Assembly (NCBI RefSeq): GCF_900156915.1 | Contig: NZ_LT732535.1 | Location: 3,733,079 to 3,797,078 of the forward strand | Direction of reading: 5' to 3' | DNA length: 64,000 nt | From: Sediminibacillus massiliensis | Lineage (GTDB): Bacteria > Bacillota > Bacilli > Bacillales > Amphibacillaceae | In this document: positions 24,780-35,145 of the stretch, piece after piece | Layout of the letters: each line of letters opens with the position of its first letter | Position numbering within the stretch: the stretch's first letter is position 1 | Made by a program: the position numbers and the translations under genes | The notes under the pieces: model-generated | What the model was told of the DNA's origin: nothing | The model's input: the letters and a program-made list of their open reading frames with translations, nothing else | Database searches by the model: none

Positions 24780-25967
24780 CTATGATTCTTGTCTGCTTGT
24801 TCTAACTAGTAATCCAGTGTAAATAATCATTGAGACTAGCACAGAGCAGGCTGCGGTTAAATAAATGAAACTGTAGCCGAATGCAGACGCAATTTGACCG
24901 AAGGAAACGGCCCCGATGCCGACACCCAAGTCGAAGAAGGAGAAAAATGTAGCGTTTGCCATCCCTTTGCGTCGGGAGGAAGCTTTATCGACAGCCCAAG
25001 CCTGCAGTGCCGGTTGTACACTTCCAAAACCTAAACCGTATAGTCCGGCAGCCAGGAAAAGAATGAACGAATTTGGCAGCCATGTCAGCAACAGCATCGC
25101 GGTTAGGATCAGTGCTGTCCCTGGCAAAAAGACTACAATATGGCCTTTTTTATCATACAATCTTCCAGCGAATGTTCTGGAAATCATCAAAAATATGGCG
25201 AATACCAGAAAATAGACTTCGATACCTGCAATGCCTTCCTGCTCAGTGTAAAGCGGAAGGAAGGAAGCTATCCCGCCGAATGTGGTCGTGATGAAAAATA
25301 GTAGAATGGCTGGCTGTATAGCCGTTTTTTCGAAAATGTCAAACTTGGCAGGTTTCGAATTGTCGTCCTGCTCTACTTTCTTGTAACTGATTCTTGTCGA
25401 CAGTAAAAGGGCGACCAATCCAAGGATTGCACAAATCAAGAAAAGCAGGGTGAATGAGATATAGCTGGTCAGCGCAAGACCGAGAGCAGGCCCGAAAGCA
25501 AGGGCCAGGTTTCCGGATAATCCGAAATAGCCCATTCCTTCGCCCCGGCGTTTTTGCGGGATAATGTCAGTGGCAATTGTACCGGTGGCAGTCGTGGAAA
25601 AGCCCCAACCTACTCCTTGAACAATCCTCATAATAAATAAAAATAAAATACTGGTGATAATAGCATAAGAACCTACAGAAAGGACAAACAAGGATAGCCC
25701 GAGCATATACACAAACTGTCTTCCTTTTGATTCCAGTGCATGCCCTGCGTAAGGTCTCAAAGCAAGGGCAGAGAAGGTGAATATTCCTGTTATCCAACCG
25801 ATCAGCTCGTCTGTTCCTCCCAGTTCCTGTACAAATAGCGGAATGGTGGGTAATGTCATTTGAAAACCTAAGAATATAAAGAAATTAGCCATACAAATGA
25901 GAATAAAGTCTTTCGTCCAGATTTTTTCCTTTTCGGTATAATGTGCTGCTCTTGTGTTTCCGTCCAT
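24780..25967 (-). CDS. MFS transporter
   Basis: About 395 residues with 12 predicted membrane helices. The opening FFIFLGFQMTLPTIPLFVQELGG, the loop-2 motif AGHALESKGRQFVY and the symmetric GRLYDKKGHIVV in the second half are typical of the major facilitator superfamily, drug/metabolite efflux type (YfiS/YwoG-like). RBS AAAGGAG is 8 bases before the ATG at 25967, preferred over an upstream in-frame ATG. It stands alone. The substrate is unknown. Confidence 0.88.
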   Translation of the reverse strand: MDGNTRAAHYTEKEKIWTKDFILICMANFFIFLGFQMTLPTIPLFVQELGGTDELIGWITGIFTFSALALRPYAGHALESKGRQFVYMLGLSLFVLSVGSYAIITSILFLFIMRIVQGVGWGFSTTATGTIATDIIPQKRRGEGMGYFGLSGNLALAFGPALGLALTSYISFTLLFLICAILGLVALLLSTRISYKKVEQDDNSKPAKFDIFEKTAIQPAILLFFITTTFGGIASFLPLYTEQEGIAGIEVYFLVFAIFLMISRTFAGRLYDKKGHIVVFLPGTALILTAMLLLTWLPNSFILFLAAGLYGLGFGSVQPALQAWAVDKASSRRKGMANATFFSFFDLGVGIGAVSFGQIASAFGYSFIYLTAACSVLVSMIIYTGLLVRTSRQES

Positions 25968-26110
25968 GAAGATAGCTCCTTTCTTCGGCACTCGAAATAT
26001 ATTATACAGGAGTTGGCCGAATATTGAAAAAATAAGCAACTACTATTATTTATTGAACAATAATAAAGAACTATTACAATGGAAATAAGACAGATGAGAG
26101 GGGTAGATCG

Positions 26111-27265
26111 ATGGAGAAGATAAAAAGACTTTCTGAAGCGGATTTCGATGAAATTTTCGCTTTGTCCGAATTCGCTTTCCAGTACAAATTGACAGAGGAA
26201 GAACTCAGTAAAAAGAAAGAAGAGGCAAAAAATCATGTAATATGGGGATGCATGGAAGATAATCAACTTGCAGCTAAACTGCACCTTCATACGCTGGAAT
26301 GTTATATTGATGGCCAACCATTCGAAATGGGCGGCATCGGAGCTGTTGCAACCTGGCCCGAGTATCGCCGCAAAGGACATGTCAGAGATTTGCTTGAACA
26401 TGCTCTTAAGTATATGAAACAGGAAGGGCAAACATTATCTTTTCTACATCCATTCGCCTTTCCGTTTTACCGCAAATTCGGATGGGAACTGACTTTTGTG
26501 AACAAAAAGTATACAATCCCTATGGATAAGCTGAAAAGACCTTGGAATGGTGATGGGTATGTAGAACGTTCAGATGCAGATATCCCGCTTTTACAAAAAA
26601 TATATACAGAGTACGCCAAGCATTTTAATGGAATGCTTGTACGGGACGAGAAATGGTGGAAACAGCGAGTACTAAAAGACAACTACCAGATTGCGGTTGC
26701 TTACAATGACAAACAGCAGGCAGAAGGCTATCTATTATATATGGTGAAAGATGATGTGTTTATTATTGAAGAATTAGTCTTTAACTCATTGAATGCCTGG
26801 AAAGTACTGATGCAATTTACGGCAAACCATGATTCGATGGCAACAAAGATAAAATATACAGTTCCGGAAAATGATCTTATGCCGTTATTCATAGCAGAAC
26901 CCCGTTTTCTTCAGGAAATTGAACCTTACTTTATGGCGCGAATCTTAGATGTCCCGGCATTTTTACAGGCATATCCATATCGTGGAGAATCTAAAGAAAC
27001 AGTGGCTATTGAAGTAGAGGATACATTCATGGAAGAAAACAGCGGGACATATGTGATAGATACAGGCCGAAATACAGTAAAAAGAAGCGATAGCTCCATT
27101 GAAAAAGTATATTGTACGATCCAACAGCTCACGGTAATGCTGCTTGGATACAAACGCCCGATAGATCTATACCGAGCCGGCCTTATTGAAGGGGACATGA
27201 AACAAGTAGAAGCTCTCGAAAAAGCTATCCCGAATAAGCAGACATTCTTGGCAGATTTCTTTTAA
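26111..27265 (+). CDS. GNAT N-acetyltransferase, Eis-like
   Basis: 384 residues, length and layout of the Eis family: an N-terminal GNAT domain with the acetyl-CoA site VATWPEYRRKGHVRDLLEHAL, a central second GNAT-like fold and a C-terminal SCP2-like domain ending ALEKAIPNKQTFLADFF. The GIGAV strand and FLHPFAFPFYRKFGWE segment are characteristic. Eis proteins acetylate amines, including aminoglycosides in mycobacteria; the Bacillus substrates are unknown. RBS GAGAGGGG precedes the ATG. Monocistronic, divergent to the MFS gene. Confidence 0.85.
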   Translation: MEKIKRLSEADFDEIFALSEFAFQYKLTEEELSKKKEEAKNHVIWGCMEDNQLAAKLHLHTLECYIDGQPFEMGGIGAVATWPEYRRKGHVRDLLEHALKYMKQEGQTLSFLHPFAFPFYRKFGWELTFVNKKYTIPMDKLKRPWNGDGYVERSDADIPLLQKIYTEYAKHFNGMLVRDEKWWKQRVLKDNYQIAVAYNDKQQAEGYLLYMVKDDVFIIEELVFNSLNAWKVLMQFTANHDSMATKIKYTVPENDLMPLFIAEPRFLQEIEPYFMARILDVPAFLQAYPYRGESKETVAIEVEDTFMEENSGTYVIDTGRNTVKRSDSSIEKVYCTIQQLTVMLLGYKRPIDLYRAGLIEGDMKQVEALEKAIPNKQTFLADFF

Positions 27266-27293
27266 AATAAGCGTACACCAGAATTTGCATTAG

Positions 27294-28024
27294 AGGGAAA
27301 TTACGACATAGTGAAAATTCTACTTTGGTGTTGCTTCTTGCTATCCTGATTTTAGTTGAATGCTAACCCGGCGCTGCGGAAAAACACTCCCTTTCCGGGG
27401 GGCAGCACCTCAGCCTCCTTGAAAATACAAAGCGATTTTCTGCGTGCGATGATTCGCTGTCGAAGCCTTACTTGGGCCTGCGATTACTCGGCCCACCGAA
27501 AATCTTTGTCCTCTTGAGCAAAAAGCGGTCAATGCGGGGGCTTTGGAAGCTGCTCTTCCCCCAGGACTTTGTAGAGACATCCACGAATTACACCGCACGC
27601 AGAAAATGGAACTTTATTTTCAAGGAGTGTCGCATTTTTCCTCCGCTTAAGACAGATTTCTGATTAAGGAGGAAGAAATACTGATATATGTCTAACATGA
27701 GGTATTTCCAACCTGAATTCAGAACATCTCTAACAGCGGAGGCAGAACACGCAGACTCCTGTGGGAACAGCGAAAGGTCTTCGATGGGGCGAGTAATCGC
27801 AGTCCCACGTGTCCGAAGACCCCGAGTGATGGGTCTGCGTCTTCCCGTTAAGCTTCGTAGCAAATTCCTCGACCCAAGGGAGCAGGGAAGCTTATTCAAA
27901 GTAGTCCCCTGGCTGAGGCCGTGCCCGCGGAAAGCGAAGTGTTCTGCCGCAGCGGTTGTATAGCACCCGACTTATTCAGGATGGAGGAAGTCTTACTAAA
28001 GAAAGATGGTTCGCAGTTTATCTA
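27294..28024. repeat. Composite MITE-like intergenic repeat (copy C, about 730 bases)
   Basis: Left end ATTACGACATAGTGAAAATT, right end GGTTCGCAGTTTATC. The left arm has CTAACCCGGCGCTGCGG with AAAACACTCCCTTTCCGGG, then TTACACCGCACGCAGAAAAT and TTTCAAGGAGTGTCGC. The right arm has a block from 27757 to 27830 (GACTCCTGTGGGAACAGCG ... GTCCGAAGACCCC) that is nearly identical to 35495-35575 in copy D. It ends in the CCGCGGAAAGCGAAG type core. Several short open frames cross it but none has a convincing start. This accounts for the whole gap before lipA. Confidence 0.8.
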
Positions 28025-28064
28025 TTTTGTGCACAAGTAGTTATATAGCAGTCAAGATAAACCA

Positions 28065-28093
28065 AAAGTCCCCTTCTGCTTGAAGGGGACTTT
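28065..28093 (-). terminator. Terminator of the lipM-lipA operon
   Basis: AAAGTCCCCTTC pairs with GAAGGGGACTTT around a 5-base loop, directly after the lipA stop codon on the minus strand. Confidence 0.88.
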
Positions 28094-28099
28094 GTTCTC

Positions 28100-29044
28100 T
28101 TAAAATTTGACGTCTTCTAGTTGTTCTCCCTGCGATTCGTATCCTTTCATGTACTTGATACGACGTTGTGCAGATGTTTCATTGACCTGTTCGTCCGCAT
28201 GGTAGGAAGAGCGGACCATAGGACCGGCTTCACAATGCTTGAACCCTTTTTCAAGCGCAATCCGCTTCAACTCTTCAAACTCATCCGGATGATAATAACG
28301 TTCAACATTCAAGTGCTTTTTCGTCGGTTGTAAGTATTGGCCGATTGCCATGATGTCCACATTATGTGCCAACAAATCATCCATCGCTTCGATGATTTCT
28401 TCTTTTGTTTCCCCCAGTCCGACCATAATGCTTGATTTAGTCGGAGTATTCGGAGCGATTTCCTTTACACGTTTCAACAATTCCAAGGAACGGTCGTACA
28501 TTGCAATTGCTCTGACTCGTTTAGTCAAGCGGCGGACTGTTTCAATATTGTGATTGAAGATATCAGGTTCACTGTCCATCAAGGTATGTAAGCTGTCGTA
28601 GTCCCCTTTCATATCAGAAGGGAGGATCTCAACTGTGCACCCAGGTACTCTTCGACGGATGGCACGTACTGTTTCAGCAAAAACGGCCGCACCGCCGTCT
28701 TTTAAATCGTCTCTCGCCACTGCAGTGACAACTGCATGTTTGAGGCCCATAATTTCCACTGATTCTGCAACACGTTCCGGTTCACCCCAGTCAAGTTCAT
28801 TCGGAAGTCCTGTTTTCACAGCACAGAAGCGGCAGCCTCTTGTACATGTATCCCCTAATATCATAAATGTTGCAGTAGCCCTTTCGCTCCAGCATTCATG
28901 AATGTTCGGGCATTTGGCTTCTTCACAAACGGTGTGCAGGTTTTTTTCCCTCATTAATCGTTTTAATTTGTTGTAGGATTTGTTTGTGTTCAACTTTACC
29001 TTCAACCACTCGGGTTTTCTTACATGTTCCTGGTTTTTGGTCAA
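28100..29044 (-). CDS. lipA: Lipoyl synthase LipA
   Basis: 314 residues, radical SAM enzyme that inserts two sulfurs into octanoyl groups on lipoyl domains. Both iron-sulfur clusters are encoded: the auxiliary cluster cysteines in [12 protein letters not shown] and the radical SAM motif CTRGCRFC. The C-terminal RSSYHADEQ serine ligand is also present. It starts with TTG at 29044 behind GGGAGTG; the nearer ATG is followed at once by a stop. It lies 17 bases downstream of lipM, so octanoyl transfer and sulfur insertion are co-encoded. Confidence 0.95.
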   Translation of the reverse strand: MTKNQEHVRKPEWLKVKLNTNKSYNKLKRLMREKNLHTVCEEAKCPNIHECWSERATATFMILGDTCTRGCRFCAVKTGLPNELDWGEPERVAESVEIMGLKHAVVTAVARDDLKDGGAAVFAETVRAIRRRVPGCTVEILPSDMKGDYDSLHTLMDSEPDIFNHNIETVRRLTKRVRAIAMYDRSLELLKRVKEIAPNTPTKSSIMVGLGETKEEIIEAMDDLLAHNVDIMAIGQYLQPTKKHLNVERYYHPDEFEELKRIALEKGFKHCEAGPMVRSSYHADEQVNETSAQRRIKYMKGYESQGEQLEDVKF

Positions 29045-29061
29045 TTACATGCACTCCCTTT

Positions 29062-29877
29062 CTACCTTGAATAATTCCATTCTTCACTTTTATACTTTTT
29101 CTCTAATTCATGGACTTCGGCTAATTGCCCACTGGATAACTCGAAAGGTTCAAACTCGATATCCAGCCCTCGTTCGAAACCTGTCTTAAAAGCAGTCTTT
29201 ACTTGTTCAAAGCTTATATTCGTCTTAGAGACTTCATTGATTGCAACTGCTTTATCATCAAAAGCACGCCTTGCCCGTTCTTTGACCCGTTCATTTGGGT
29301 AAAGGAATAAATCAAATAGTTTCACCTTGTCTACTTCTATCGGAATCGATCCGTGTTGCAGGATGACCCCTTTCTTTCTTGTTTGGGCACTGCCGGCCGC
29401 TTTTTTTCCTTCGACAATAAGTTCATACCAGGAAGGCTCTTCGAAGCATACTGCCGAATTGGTCGTTTTTAATTTTCCTTCAGGAATGGCAAATTCTGCA
29501 TTGATGTTCAATTCGCGAAATCCTTCCAGAAGTCCTTTTGATAATACAAGATAAGCTTCCTTTACGGAGCTGGGCATTGATTCATGGTTTTCAGATACGA
29601 GCACACTATATGTAAGTTCTTGATCATGCAGAACGGCCCGTCCACCTGTCTGCCGACGGACGAGATCGATGCCATAATTTTTTGCTCCATCCACGTCAAT
29701 TTTGCCATTTACTTTTTGAAAATAACCTACAGAAATCCCGGCAGGTTTCCAACCATAAAATCGCAAGACCGGCGGGATTTTTCCTTCGCTGTGCCAATTC
29801 AAAAGTGCTTCATCCATCGCCATGTTAAAAGAAGGCGTGCAATGCCCCGAATCGACAAAATACCACGTTTCCTTCAT
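29062..29877 (-). CDS. lipM: Octanoyl-[GcvH]:protein transferase LipM
   Basis: About 271 residues of the BPL/LplA/LipB superfamily. [45 protein letters not shown] and the catalytic Cys in [12 protein letters not shown] match Bacillus LipM, which moves octanoate from acyl carrier protein to Gcv[22 protein letters not shown] supplies the conserved lysine. RBS AAGGGGAG precedes the ATG at 29877; the longer frame lacks an RBS. A lipoate-protein ligase role is less likely given the Cys and the adjacent lipA. Confidence 0.9.
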   Translation of the reverse strand: MKETWYFVDSGHCTPSFNMAMDEALLNWHSEGKIPPVLRFYGWKPAGISVGYFQKVNGKIDVDGAKNYGIDLVRRQTGGRAVLHDQELTYSVLVSENHESMPSSVKEAYLVLSKGLLEGFRELNINAEFAIPEGKLKTTNSAVCFEEPSWYELIVEGKKAAGSAQTRKKGVILQHGSIPIEVDKVKLFDLFLYPNERVKERARRAFDDKAVAINEVSKTNISFEQVKTAFKTGFERGLDIEFEPFELSSGQLAEVHELEKKYKSEEWNYSR

Positions 29878-30050
29878 GATGCTCCCCTTCTTCTTATTAG
29901 ATTGGTAACACATTCCAATTTTAACAACCGGGTATGAAATGTCAAAAAATTAGTTTTATTAGAATTATTAGGTGAAAAGCCTGATAAAAGTTCGTTTTAT
30001 TTGTCCATTTGTTGTTATGCTGATATACATATGAGGGAAAGAAATAATTA

Positions 30051-30395
30051 ATGAATCATATTTTGGGAAAAGTGGGTGAACTGGAAGATATGTCTATCTC
30101 TAGAACAATGAAATGGATTACTGGTGCATTTGAAGCAGTATTGGGCATCCCATTCTTGGGTGGTTTAATTGTCCTCGGGTGGAGCTGGATGCCGTTGCTC
30201 ATCATGCTGGCACTGCATATCATCACATTGCTGCTGGCAAGGAACGAAGGTAAAAAATCAAGGGGAAGCATAATCGGCATCGTTACTTCTTGTATCGCCT
30301 GGATACCGTTTGTAGGGATGATTATGCATATAATTACAGCAGTATTCCTATTGATTGATGCAGCGTTGCCAAGAACTTCCGAGCAAAAGATCTAA
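30051..30395 (+). CDS. Small membrane protein, unknown function
   Basis: 114 residues with a hydrophobic N-terminal half (GIPFLGGLIVLGWSWMPLLIML), a second helix, a short basic loop NEGKKSRGS and a C-terminal pair of helices. Probably three or four membrane segments; no family recognised. GAGGGAAAG precedes the ATG at 30051 by about 9 bases. Followed by its own terminator, so likely monocistronic. Confidence 0.7.
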   Translation: MNHILGKVGELEDMSISRTMKWITGAFEAVLGIPFLGGLIVLGWSWMPLLIMLALHIITLLLARNEGKKSRGSIIGIVTSCIAWIPFVGMIMHIITAVFLLIDAALPRTSEQKI

Positions 30396-30403
30396 TTACC
30401 AGG

Positions 30404-30448
30404 TGATGGTGCTGGGTTCAATCAGGAACGCAGCATCATTTTTTTTGC
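30404..30448 (+). terminator. Terminator after the small membrane protein gene
   Basis: ATGGTGCTG pairs with CAGCATCAT (one G-T pair) and is followed by eight T. Confidence 0.82.
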
Positions 30449-30650
30449 AAAGGTGGAGGCAATTCGATACTTATCAGAAAGAAACTTTCCTGAAGCGGTT
30501 TTTCCCTGTACAGGAGTTTTCAAGACGGAGCTTTGTAAGCGACAAAATAAATAAAAGACAACTTTGTTCCTGCTTAATTGGAATAATTTGTACAGTTTTG
30601 CCAATACCGTGTACAATAATTCAAAAGAACTATTATGGGGGGGAGAAAGG

Positions 30651-31211
30651 GTGTATAAATGGCTTGTCGCGATTTCAGCAATTATACTACTTATTGTCAT
30701 AGGTTGGGGAACCTATTCATGGAATGCAAACGGAGACACAGCACAAAATAACAATACCCGGACAGAGGAACAGGCAGAAGATGGCGAACAAGGTGTGGAG
30801 GAACAAAGGGAGGCAGCAGGACAGATTGCTGAGGAAGATTTACAGCAATATGAAGAAGAGGGGCTGAATCCATTCGGCCATGATGAAAACAATCAGGAAT
30901 TGACAGATGGTGATTATCAGGAATACATACACGGAATGTCCCATCAGAAAATCGAAGCCAAGGAAAAGTGGGGGTTCTATGAAATTCATCCACAGCGGAT
31001 CCAGTGGCTACTAGATGGATTGGAAGAAGTTGAATTGGAGCACGAAAAGTTATACAAGAGAATACTGGAAAAGTGGGAGAACGGGAATTTTTCCAGTGTG
31101 GATGAGGACCACAATGCTATTTGGGAGCTGCAAGGTGGAACAATAGGAAGAGCTACAGGCGTCTTAAGTCCGGAGGAAGAACAAGAATATATCAACAAGA
31201 ACAGTGATTGA
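30651..31211 (+). CDS. Membrane-anchored acidic protein (DUF6241-like)
   Basis: About 186 residues. One N-terminal helix (residues about 3-22) is followed by a long Glu/Gln/Asn-rich linker, then a small domain containing YIHGMSHQKI, WGFYEIHPQRIQWLLDGLE and a final GATGVLSPEEEQEYI. The FYEIHPxRIxWLLDGL segment recalls DUF6241 proteins of Bacillaceae, whose function is unknown. The GTG at 30651 has GGGGGGAGAAAGG directly upstream and is preferred over an ATG at 30564. The domain would lie outside the membrane. Confidence 0.7.
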   Translation: MYKWLVAISAIILLIVIGWGTYSWNANGDTAQNNNTRTEEQAEDGEQGVEEQREAAGQIAEEDLQQYEEEGLNPFGHDENNQELTDGDYQEYIHGMSHQKIEAKEKWGFYEIHPQRIQWLLDGLEEVELEHEKLYKRILEKWENGNFSSVDEDHNAIWELQGGTIGRATGVLSPEEEQEYINKNSD

Positions 31212-31440
31212 TAGGTGTTGGAAAAAACCATAATTCGGCATACTACAGAGAAGAGACAAAAAATGATATACTAAGAAAAGCAAGACCGGCTCCTCGTATT
31301 CCATGCATTTTGTCTTGAGCAGAATGTTAATATATGCTTTTTAATATAAAAATGCGGGCACTTTACATAAAAGCATTTTTTTATCGTCAAAACAGGGGAA
31401 GCTAACATTAAATCACTTGGAGAAAGGGTAGATTTTTCAC

Positions 31441-32853
31441 ATGGCACAACAAATCGGTGTAATTGGTTTAGCTGTAATGGGAAAAAACCTTGCGCTCAAT
31501 CTTGAAAGCAGAGGAAATTCCGTTTCAGTCTTCAACCGTTCTTATGAAAAAACAGAAGATTTCCTGGCAAATGAGGCAAAAGGTAAAAACTTTGTCGGTG
31601 CGAAAACAATCGAAGAGTTCGTTGCTTCATTGGAAAAGCCAAGAAAGATTTTGCTGATGGTAAAAGCCGGAACAGCCACGGATGCCACTATTGAATCATT
31701 AAAACCACATCTGGATGAAGGGGATATCTTGATTGATGGAGGTAATACATTCTATCAAGATACGATCAGAAGAAATAAAGAACTTGCAGAGTCAGGCCTT
31801 CACTTTATAGGGACAGGTGTTTCCGGTGGAGAGGAAGGTGCATTGAATGGTCCTTCGATTATGCCTGGCGGCCAAAAAGAAGCATATGATCTTGTTCAGC
31901 CGATTCTGGATTCTATATCTGCAAAAGTAGACGGAGAACCTTGTTCAACCTATATTGGCCCGGATGGTGCCGGCCACTATGTGAAGATGGTGCATAATGG
32001 TATCGAGTATGGCGATATGCAGTTGATTTCCGAAGCCTATTTCATTTTGAAAAATGTACTGGGCCTCGAAGCAGAGGAATTGCATGAAGTATTTGCAGAA
32101 TGGAACAAAGGTGAACTCGATAGCTACTTGATTGAAATCACGGCGGATATCTTCACTAAAAAAGATGACGAGACAGGCAAACCGCTGGTTGATGTCATTC
32201 TTGATACAGCTGGTCAAAAAGGTACTGGTAAATGGACAAGCCAAAGTGCTCTCGATCTTGGCGTTCCGCTTCCGATTATTACAGAGAGTGTGTTTGCAAG
32301 ATTCATCTCAGCAATGAAAGAAGAGCGTGTTAAGGCCAGCAAGGTGTTGACAGGCCCTGAACAAGGTGCTGCTTTCGACGGTGACAAAAAAGAACTTATC
32401 GAAGCAATTCGCAAAGCATTATACATGAGCAAAATTTGTTCATATGCTCAAGGATTCGCACAAATGCGCGCTGCTTCTAAGGAATATGACTGGAATCTGC
32501 GTTATGGCGATATTGCCATGATTTTCCGTGGTGGCTGCATTATCCGTGCCCATTTCCTTCAGAAAATCAAAGAAGCATATGACCGTGATCCAAATCTCGC
32601 CAATTTATTGTTGGACGAATACTTCAAGGAGATTGTGGAAAATTACCAGTCTTCTCTTCGTGAAGTATTGGCTGTGGCGATTAAGAGTGGTATTCCGGTG
32701 CCTGCATTCTCCAGTGCACTCGCATACTATGACAGCTATCGTTCAGAAAAACTTCCGGCAAATCTGCTTCAAGCACAACGTGATTACTTCGGCGCCCACA
32801 CGTATCAACGTCTGGACAAAGAAGGAATCTTCCATACAGAATGGCTTGATTAA
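31441..32853 (+). CDS. gndA: 6-phosphogluconate dehydrogenase, decarboxylating
   Basis: 470 residues, full length. The Rossmann motif [26 protein letters not shown] for [25 protein letters not shown] and [14 protein letters not shown] (catalytic Lys) are all intact. It oxidises 6-phosphogluconate to ribulose 5-phosphate in the pentose phosphate pathway. The gene faces zwf across two terminators, so both oxidative enzymes are encoded here as convergent units. RBS GGAGAAAGG precedes the ATG. The 230-base upstream region has a TATACT -10-like box near 31267 and a short AT-rich hairpin near 31350. Confidence 0.96.
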   Translation: MAQQIGVIGLAVMGKNLALNLESRGNSVSVFNRSYEKTEDFLANEAKGKNFVGAKTIEEFVASLEKPRKILLMVKAGTATDATIESLKPHLDEGDILIDGGNTFYQDTIRRNKELAESGLHFIGTGVSGGEEGALNGPSIMPGGQKEAYDLVQPILDSISAKVDGEPCSTYIGPDGAGHYVKMVHNGIEYGDMQLISEAYFILKNVLGLEAEELHEVFAEWNKGELDSYLIEITADIFTKKDDETGKPLVDVILDTAGQKGTGKWTSQSALDLGVPLPIITESVFARFISAMKEERVKASKVLTGPEQGAAFDGDKKELIEAIRKALYMSKICSYAQGFAQMRAASKEYDWNLRYGDIAMIFRGGCIIRAHFLQKIKEAYDRDPNLANLLLDEYFKEIVENYQSSLREVLAVAIKSGIPVPAFSSALAYYDSYRSEKLPANLLQAQRDYFGAHTYQRLDKEGIFHTEWLD

Positions 32854-32856
32854 TGA

Positions 32857-32890
32857 AAAACTCTCCTCTCGTTACAAGGGGGAGAGTTTT
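32857..32890 (+). terminator. Terminator after gndA
   Basis: AAAACTCTCC pairs with GGAGAGTTTT, then CTTAT. Confidence 0.82.
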
Positions 32891-32905
32891 CTTATGATTA
32901 AAAAC

Positions 32906-32945
32906 AAATACCCCACTCTGCGAAATAGGGCAGAATGAGGTATTT
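32906..32945 (-). terminator. Terminator of zwf
   Basis: On the minus strand AAATACCTCATTCTGC pairs with GCAGAGTGGGGTATTT and is followed by GTTTTTAAT. Confidence 0.82.
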
Positions 32946-32955
32946 GTTAATCTTT

Positions 32956-34437
32956 TTATATTTCCCACCAATGGAAGCCGTCTTTATCCAGTAGTGCACT
33001 TGCTTCTTTCGGTCCCATGGAACCTGACTCATAGTTTGGAAAGTTCTTGGCCTTATTTTTTTCCCAAGCCTCGGAAATCGTATCGACAAATTTCCAGGAC
33101 AATGCGACCTCGTCCCAATGAGTGAAGTTCGTAGAATCCCCGAGCATGCAATCATAAAGTAATACTTCATATGCTTCTGGAGTATTGATCTTATCTTCAT
33201 TGGAAGTATAGTAATTCAATTTGATCGGAGTGGAAGTAGTGCCCTTCCCGGCTTTTTCTGCATTCAGATGAAGCGTTACTCCTTCATCCGGATGGATATG
33301 GATGACAAGCAGGTTTGGTTGAATGTCTTTACCTTTGTTGAAATATAAATTCATCGGCAGATCTTTAAACTGAACGACTATTTCCGTTGCTTTAATGGAC
33401 ATTCTTTTTCCGGTGCGAATATAGAATGGAACCCCTGCCCATCGGAAGTTGTCGATCAATAGTTTGCCTGCCACAAATGTTTCTGTATTGGATTCAGGAT
33501 CTACTGAATTTCCTTCTCTGTAACCTTCAACTTCCTGACCTTGTGAAAGTCCAGGCCCGTACTGACCGCGGACAAAATAATCATCTACATTATCTACAGT
33601 CATTGTCCTCATCGCACGAAGCGCCTTTACCTTTTCACTTCTAATCTCATCAGGAGACAACTTGATTGGAGGTTCCATTGCCAGAAGTGCAAGCATTTGG
33701 AGCATATGGTTTTGAACCATATCACGAAGGGCGCCAGATTTTTCATAATAACGTCCTCGATCCTCTACCCCCAGGGTTTCACTGGAAGTGATTTGAATGT
33801 TGGCTATGTACTGGTTGTTCCAAAGCGGCTCGAAAATGGCGTTGGCAAACCGGATGACTTCGATGTTCTGTACCATTTCTTTTCCTAAGTAATGGTCGAT
33901 ACGATAAATCTGATCTTCCGTGAAAGCATGACGAATTTCCTCATTTAATTGCTTTGCTGACTCGTAGTCACTTCCAAACGGTTTTTCAATGACCAACCTG
34001 GACCAGCCTTTAGTGTCGGTCAACCCTTCACTTTTCAAGTTCTTGGCAATTGTCCCGAAGAAGTTCGGAGCCATTGCTAAGTAAAAGATTCTGTTTTCCT
34101 CTGTATGATGTTTTTCGTCAAGTGTTCCAAGCAGGTCGTTCAGTTTCTGATAGGAAGCCAAGTCAGTAACATCAAATGGGTGGTAATAGAAATGGGAAGC
34201 GAAGGTCTCCAAGTCGATAGCTTCATTATCCTGCCATTTTTCCGGTATAGAACGTTTTACATTGTCGCGGAAATTTTCATTTGTCAACGGCCGCCTTGCT
34301 ACTCCGACAACAGCGAAGTCTTCAGATAGTTTTCCGTTCTTATAAAGCCTGTAAATCGATGGGAACAGCTTTCGATTAGCCAAATCACCAGTTGCTCCAA
34401 AGATTACGAGTATTGATTTTGGATTTTCCACTTGCAT
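32956..34437 (-). CDS. zwf: Glucose-6-phosphate 1-dehydrogenase
   Basis: 493 residues. The NADP-binding motif LVIFGATGDLANRKLFP, EKPFGSDYESA and the substrate/catalytic motif RIDHYLGKEMVQN are intact, as is the C-terminal ALSWKFVDTI. It is the first enzyme of the oxidative pentose phosphate pathway and makes NADPH. It starts at an ATG behind AGTGAGG. The 260 bases upstream are shared with the divergent PH-domain gene. Confidence 0.96.
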   Translation of the reverse strand: MQVENPKSILVIFGATGDLANRKLFPSIYRLYKNGKLSEDFAVVGVARRPLTNENFRDNVKRSIPEKWQDNEAIDLETFASHFYYHPFDVTDLASYQKLNDLLGTLDEKHHTEENRIFYLAMAPNFFGTIAKNLKSEGLTDTKGWSRLVIEKPFGSDYESAKQLNEEIRHAFTEDQIYRIDHYLGKEMVQNIEVIRFANAIFEPLWNNQYIANIQITSSETLGVEDRGRYYEKSGALRDMVQNHMLQMLALLAMEPPIKLSPDEIRSEKVKALRAMRTMTVDNVDDYFVRGQYGPGLSQGQEVEGYREGNSVDPESNTETFVAGKLLIDNFRWAGVPFYIRTGKRMSIKATEIVVQFKDLPMNLYFNKGKDIQPNLLVIHIHPDEGVTLHLNAEKAGKGTTSTPIKLNYYTSNEDKINTPEAYEVLLYDCMLGDSTNFTHWDEVALSWKFVDTISEAWEKNKAKNFPNYESGSMGPKEASALLDKDGFHWWEI

Positions 34438-34697
34438 GATTTCTAAACCTCACTTTTTATATAAAATAGTCAATATTTGTAGTATGTACCATAGGTGGTG
34501 TCATCACACCAAGCTTTCTGAACTGGCGTGAAAAGTTCTTCTTATACCATACCATGTAAATCAAAAATGATAAAATTTTTGATACGACAAATATTGACAC
34601 ATTTATATGGGAAAAGGTTTACAATATTGATACACTAATATAATAGGGGTTCAAACAATAATATTAATAAGTCAACATAGATGAAAGGCGGGAAGAA

Positions 34698-35084
34698 ATG
34701 TTTGATAGTATAAAGAAGTCAATCGAGCAAGCAGGATTCGGCAGAAAAGGTATCATGAAGCGGTATATAAAGACGTTCTCCGACAACAATCTAGAGGAAG
34801 GCGAGGAACTTCTGGAAGTTGCTTCACCATATGACAAGCCGACGAAACTATTATTCGTTACCGATAAAAAGGTGTGTTTTTATAACATGATAAAATCCGG
34901 CGACGAAGAGGATAAGAAACTATCTTATAAAAATATTACCTCTTGTGAAATAGTGCTTGATCAGGAATTGGCAGATATTCATATCTACACAGATAACCAC
35001 ACAATTACACTGCCAAAAGCACCGGAGAAAACAGCAGAACAAGTAAAAACAACAATAGACAAAAGAATCCAGGAAGAACTCTGA
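34698..35084 (+). CDS. Bacterial PH-domain protein (YokE/bPH type)
   Basis: 128 residues, soluble. After a helical N-terminus (FDSIKKSIEQAGFGRKG) comes a beta-rich stretch, LLFVTDKKVCFYNM ... YKNITSCEIVLDQELADIHIYTDNHTITLPKA, with the strand pattern of bacterial pleckstrin-homology domains. A C-terminal amphipathic helix follows. Role unknown; such proteins are often stress-induced. RBS GGCGGGAAG precedes the ATG. Confidence 0.7.
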   Translation: MFDSIKKSIEQAGFGRKGIMKRYIKTFSDNNLEEGEELLEVASPYDKPTKLLFVTDKKVCFYNMIKSGDEEDKKLSYKNITSCEIVLDQELADIHIYTDNHTITLPKAPEKTAEQVKTTIDKRIQEEL

Positions 35085-35145
35085 TTTATGGAACTAAACT
35101 TAGTATAAATTTCTCCATTTCATCAGTGGATATTTCATAATAACC

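Noticed and set aside
27688-27963. 91-residue frame inside repeat copy C
   Set aside because: It is an open reading of the GC-rich repeat module; the matching module in copy D does not keep the frame over its full length.
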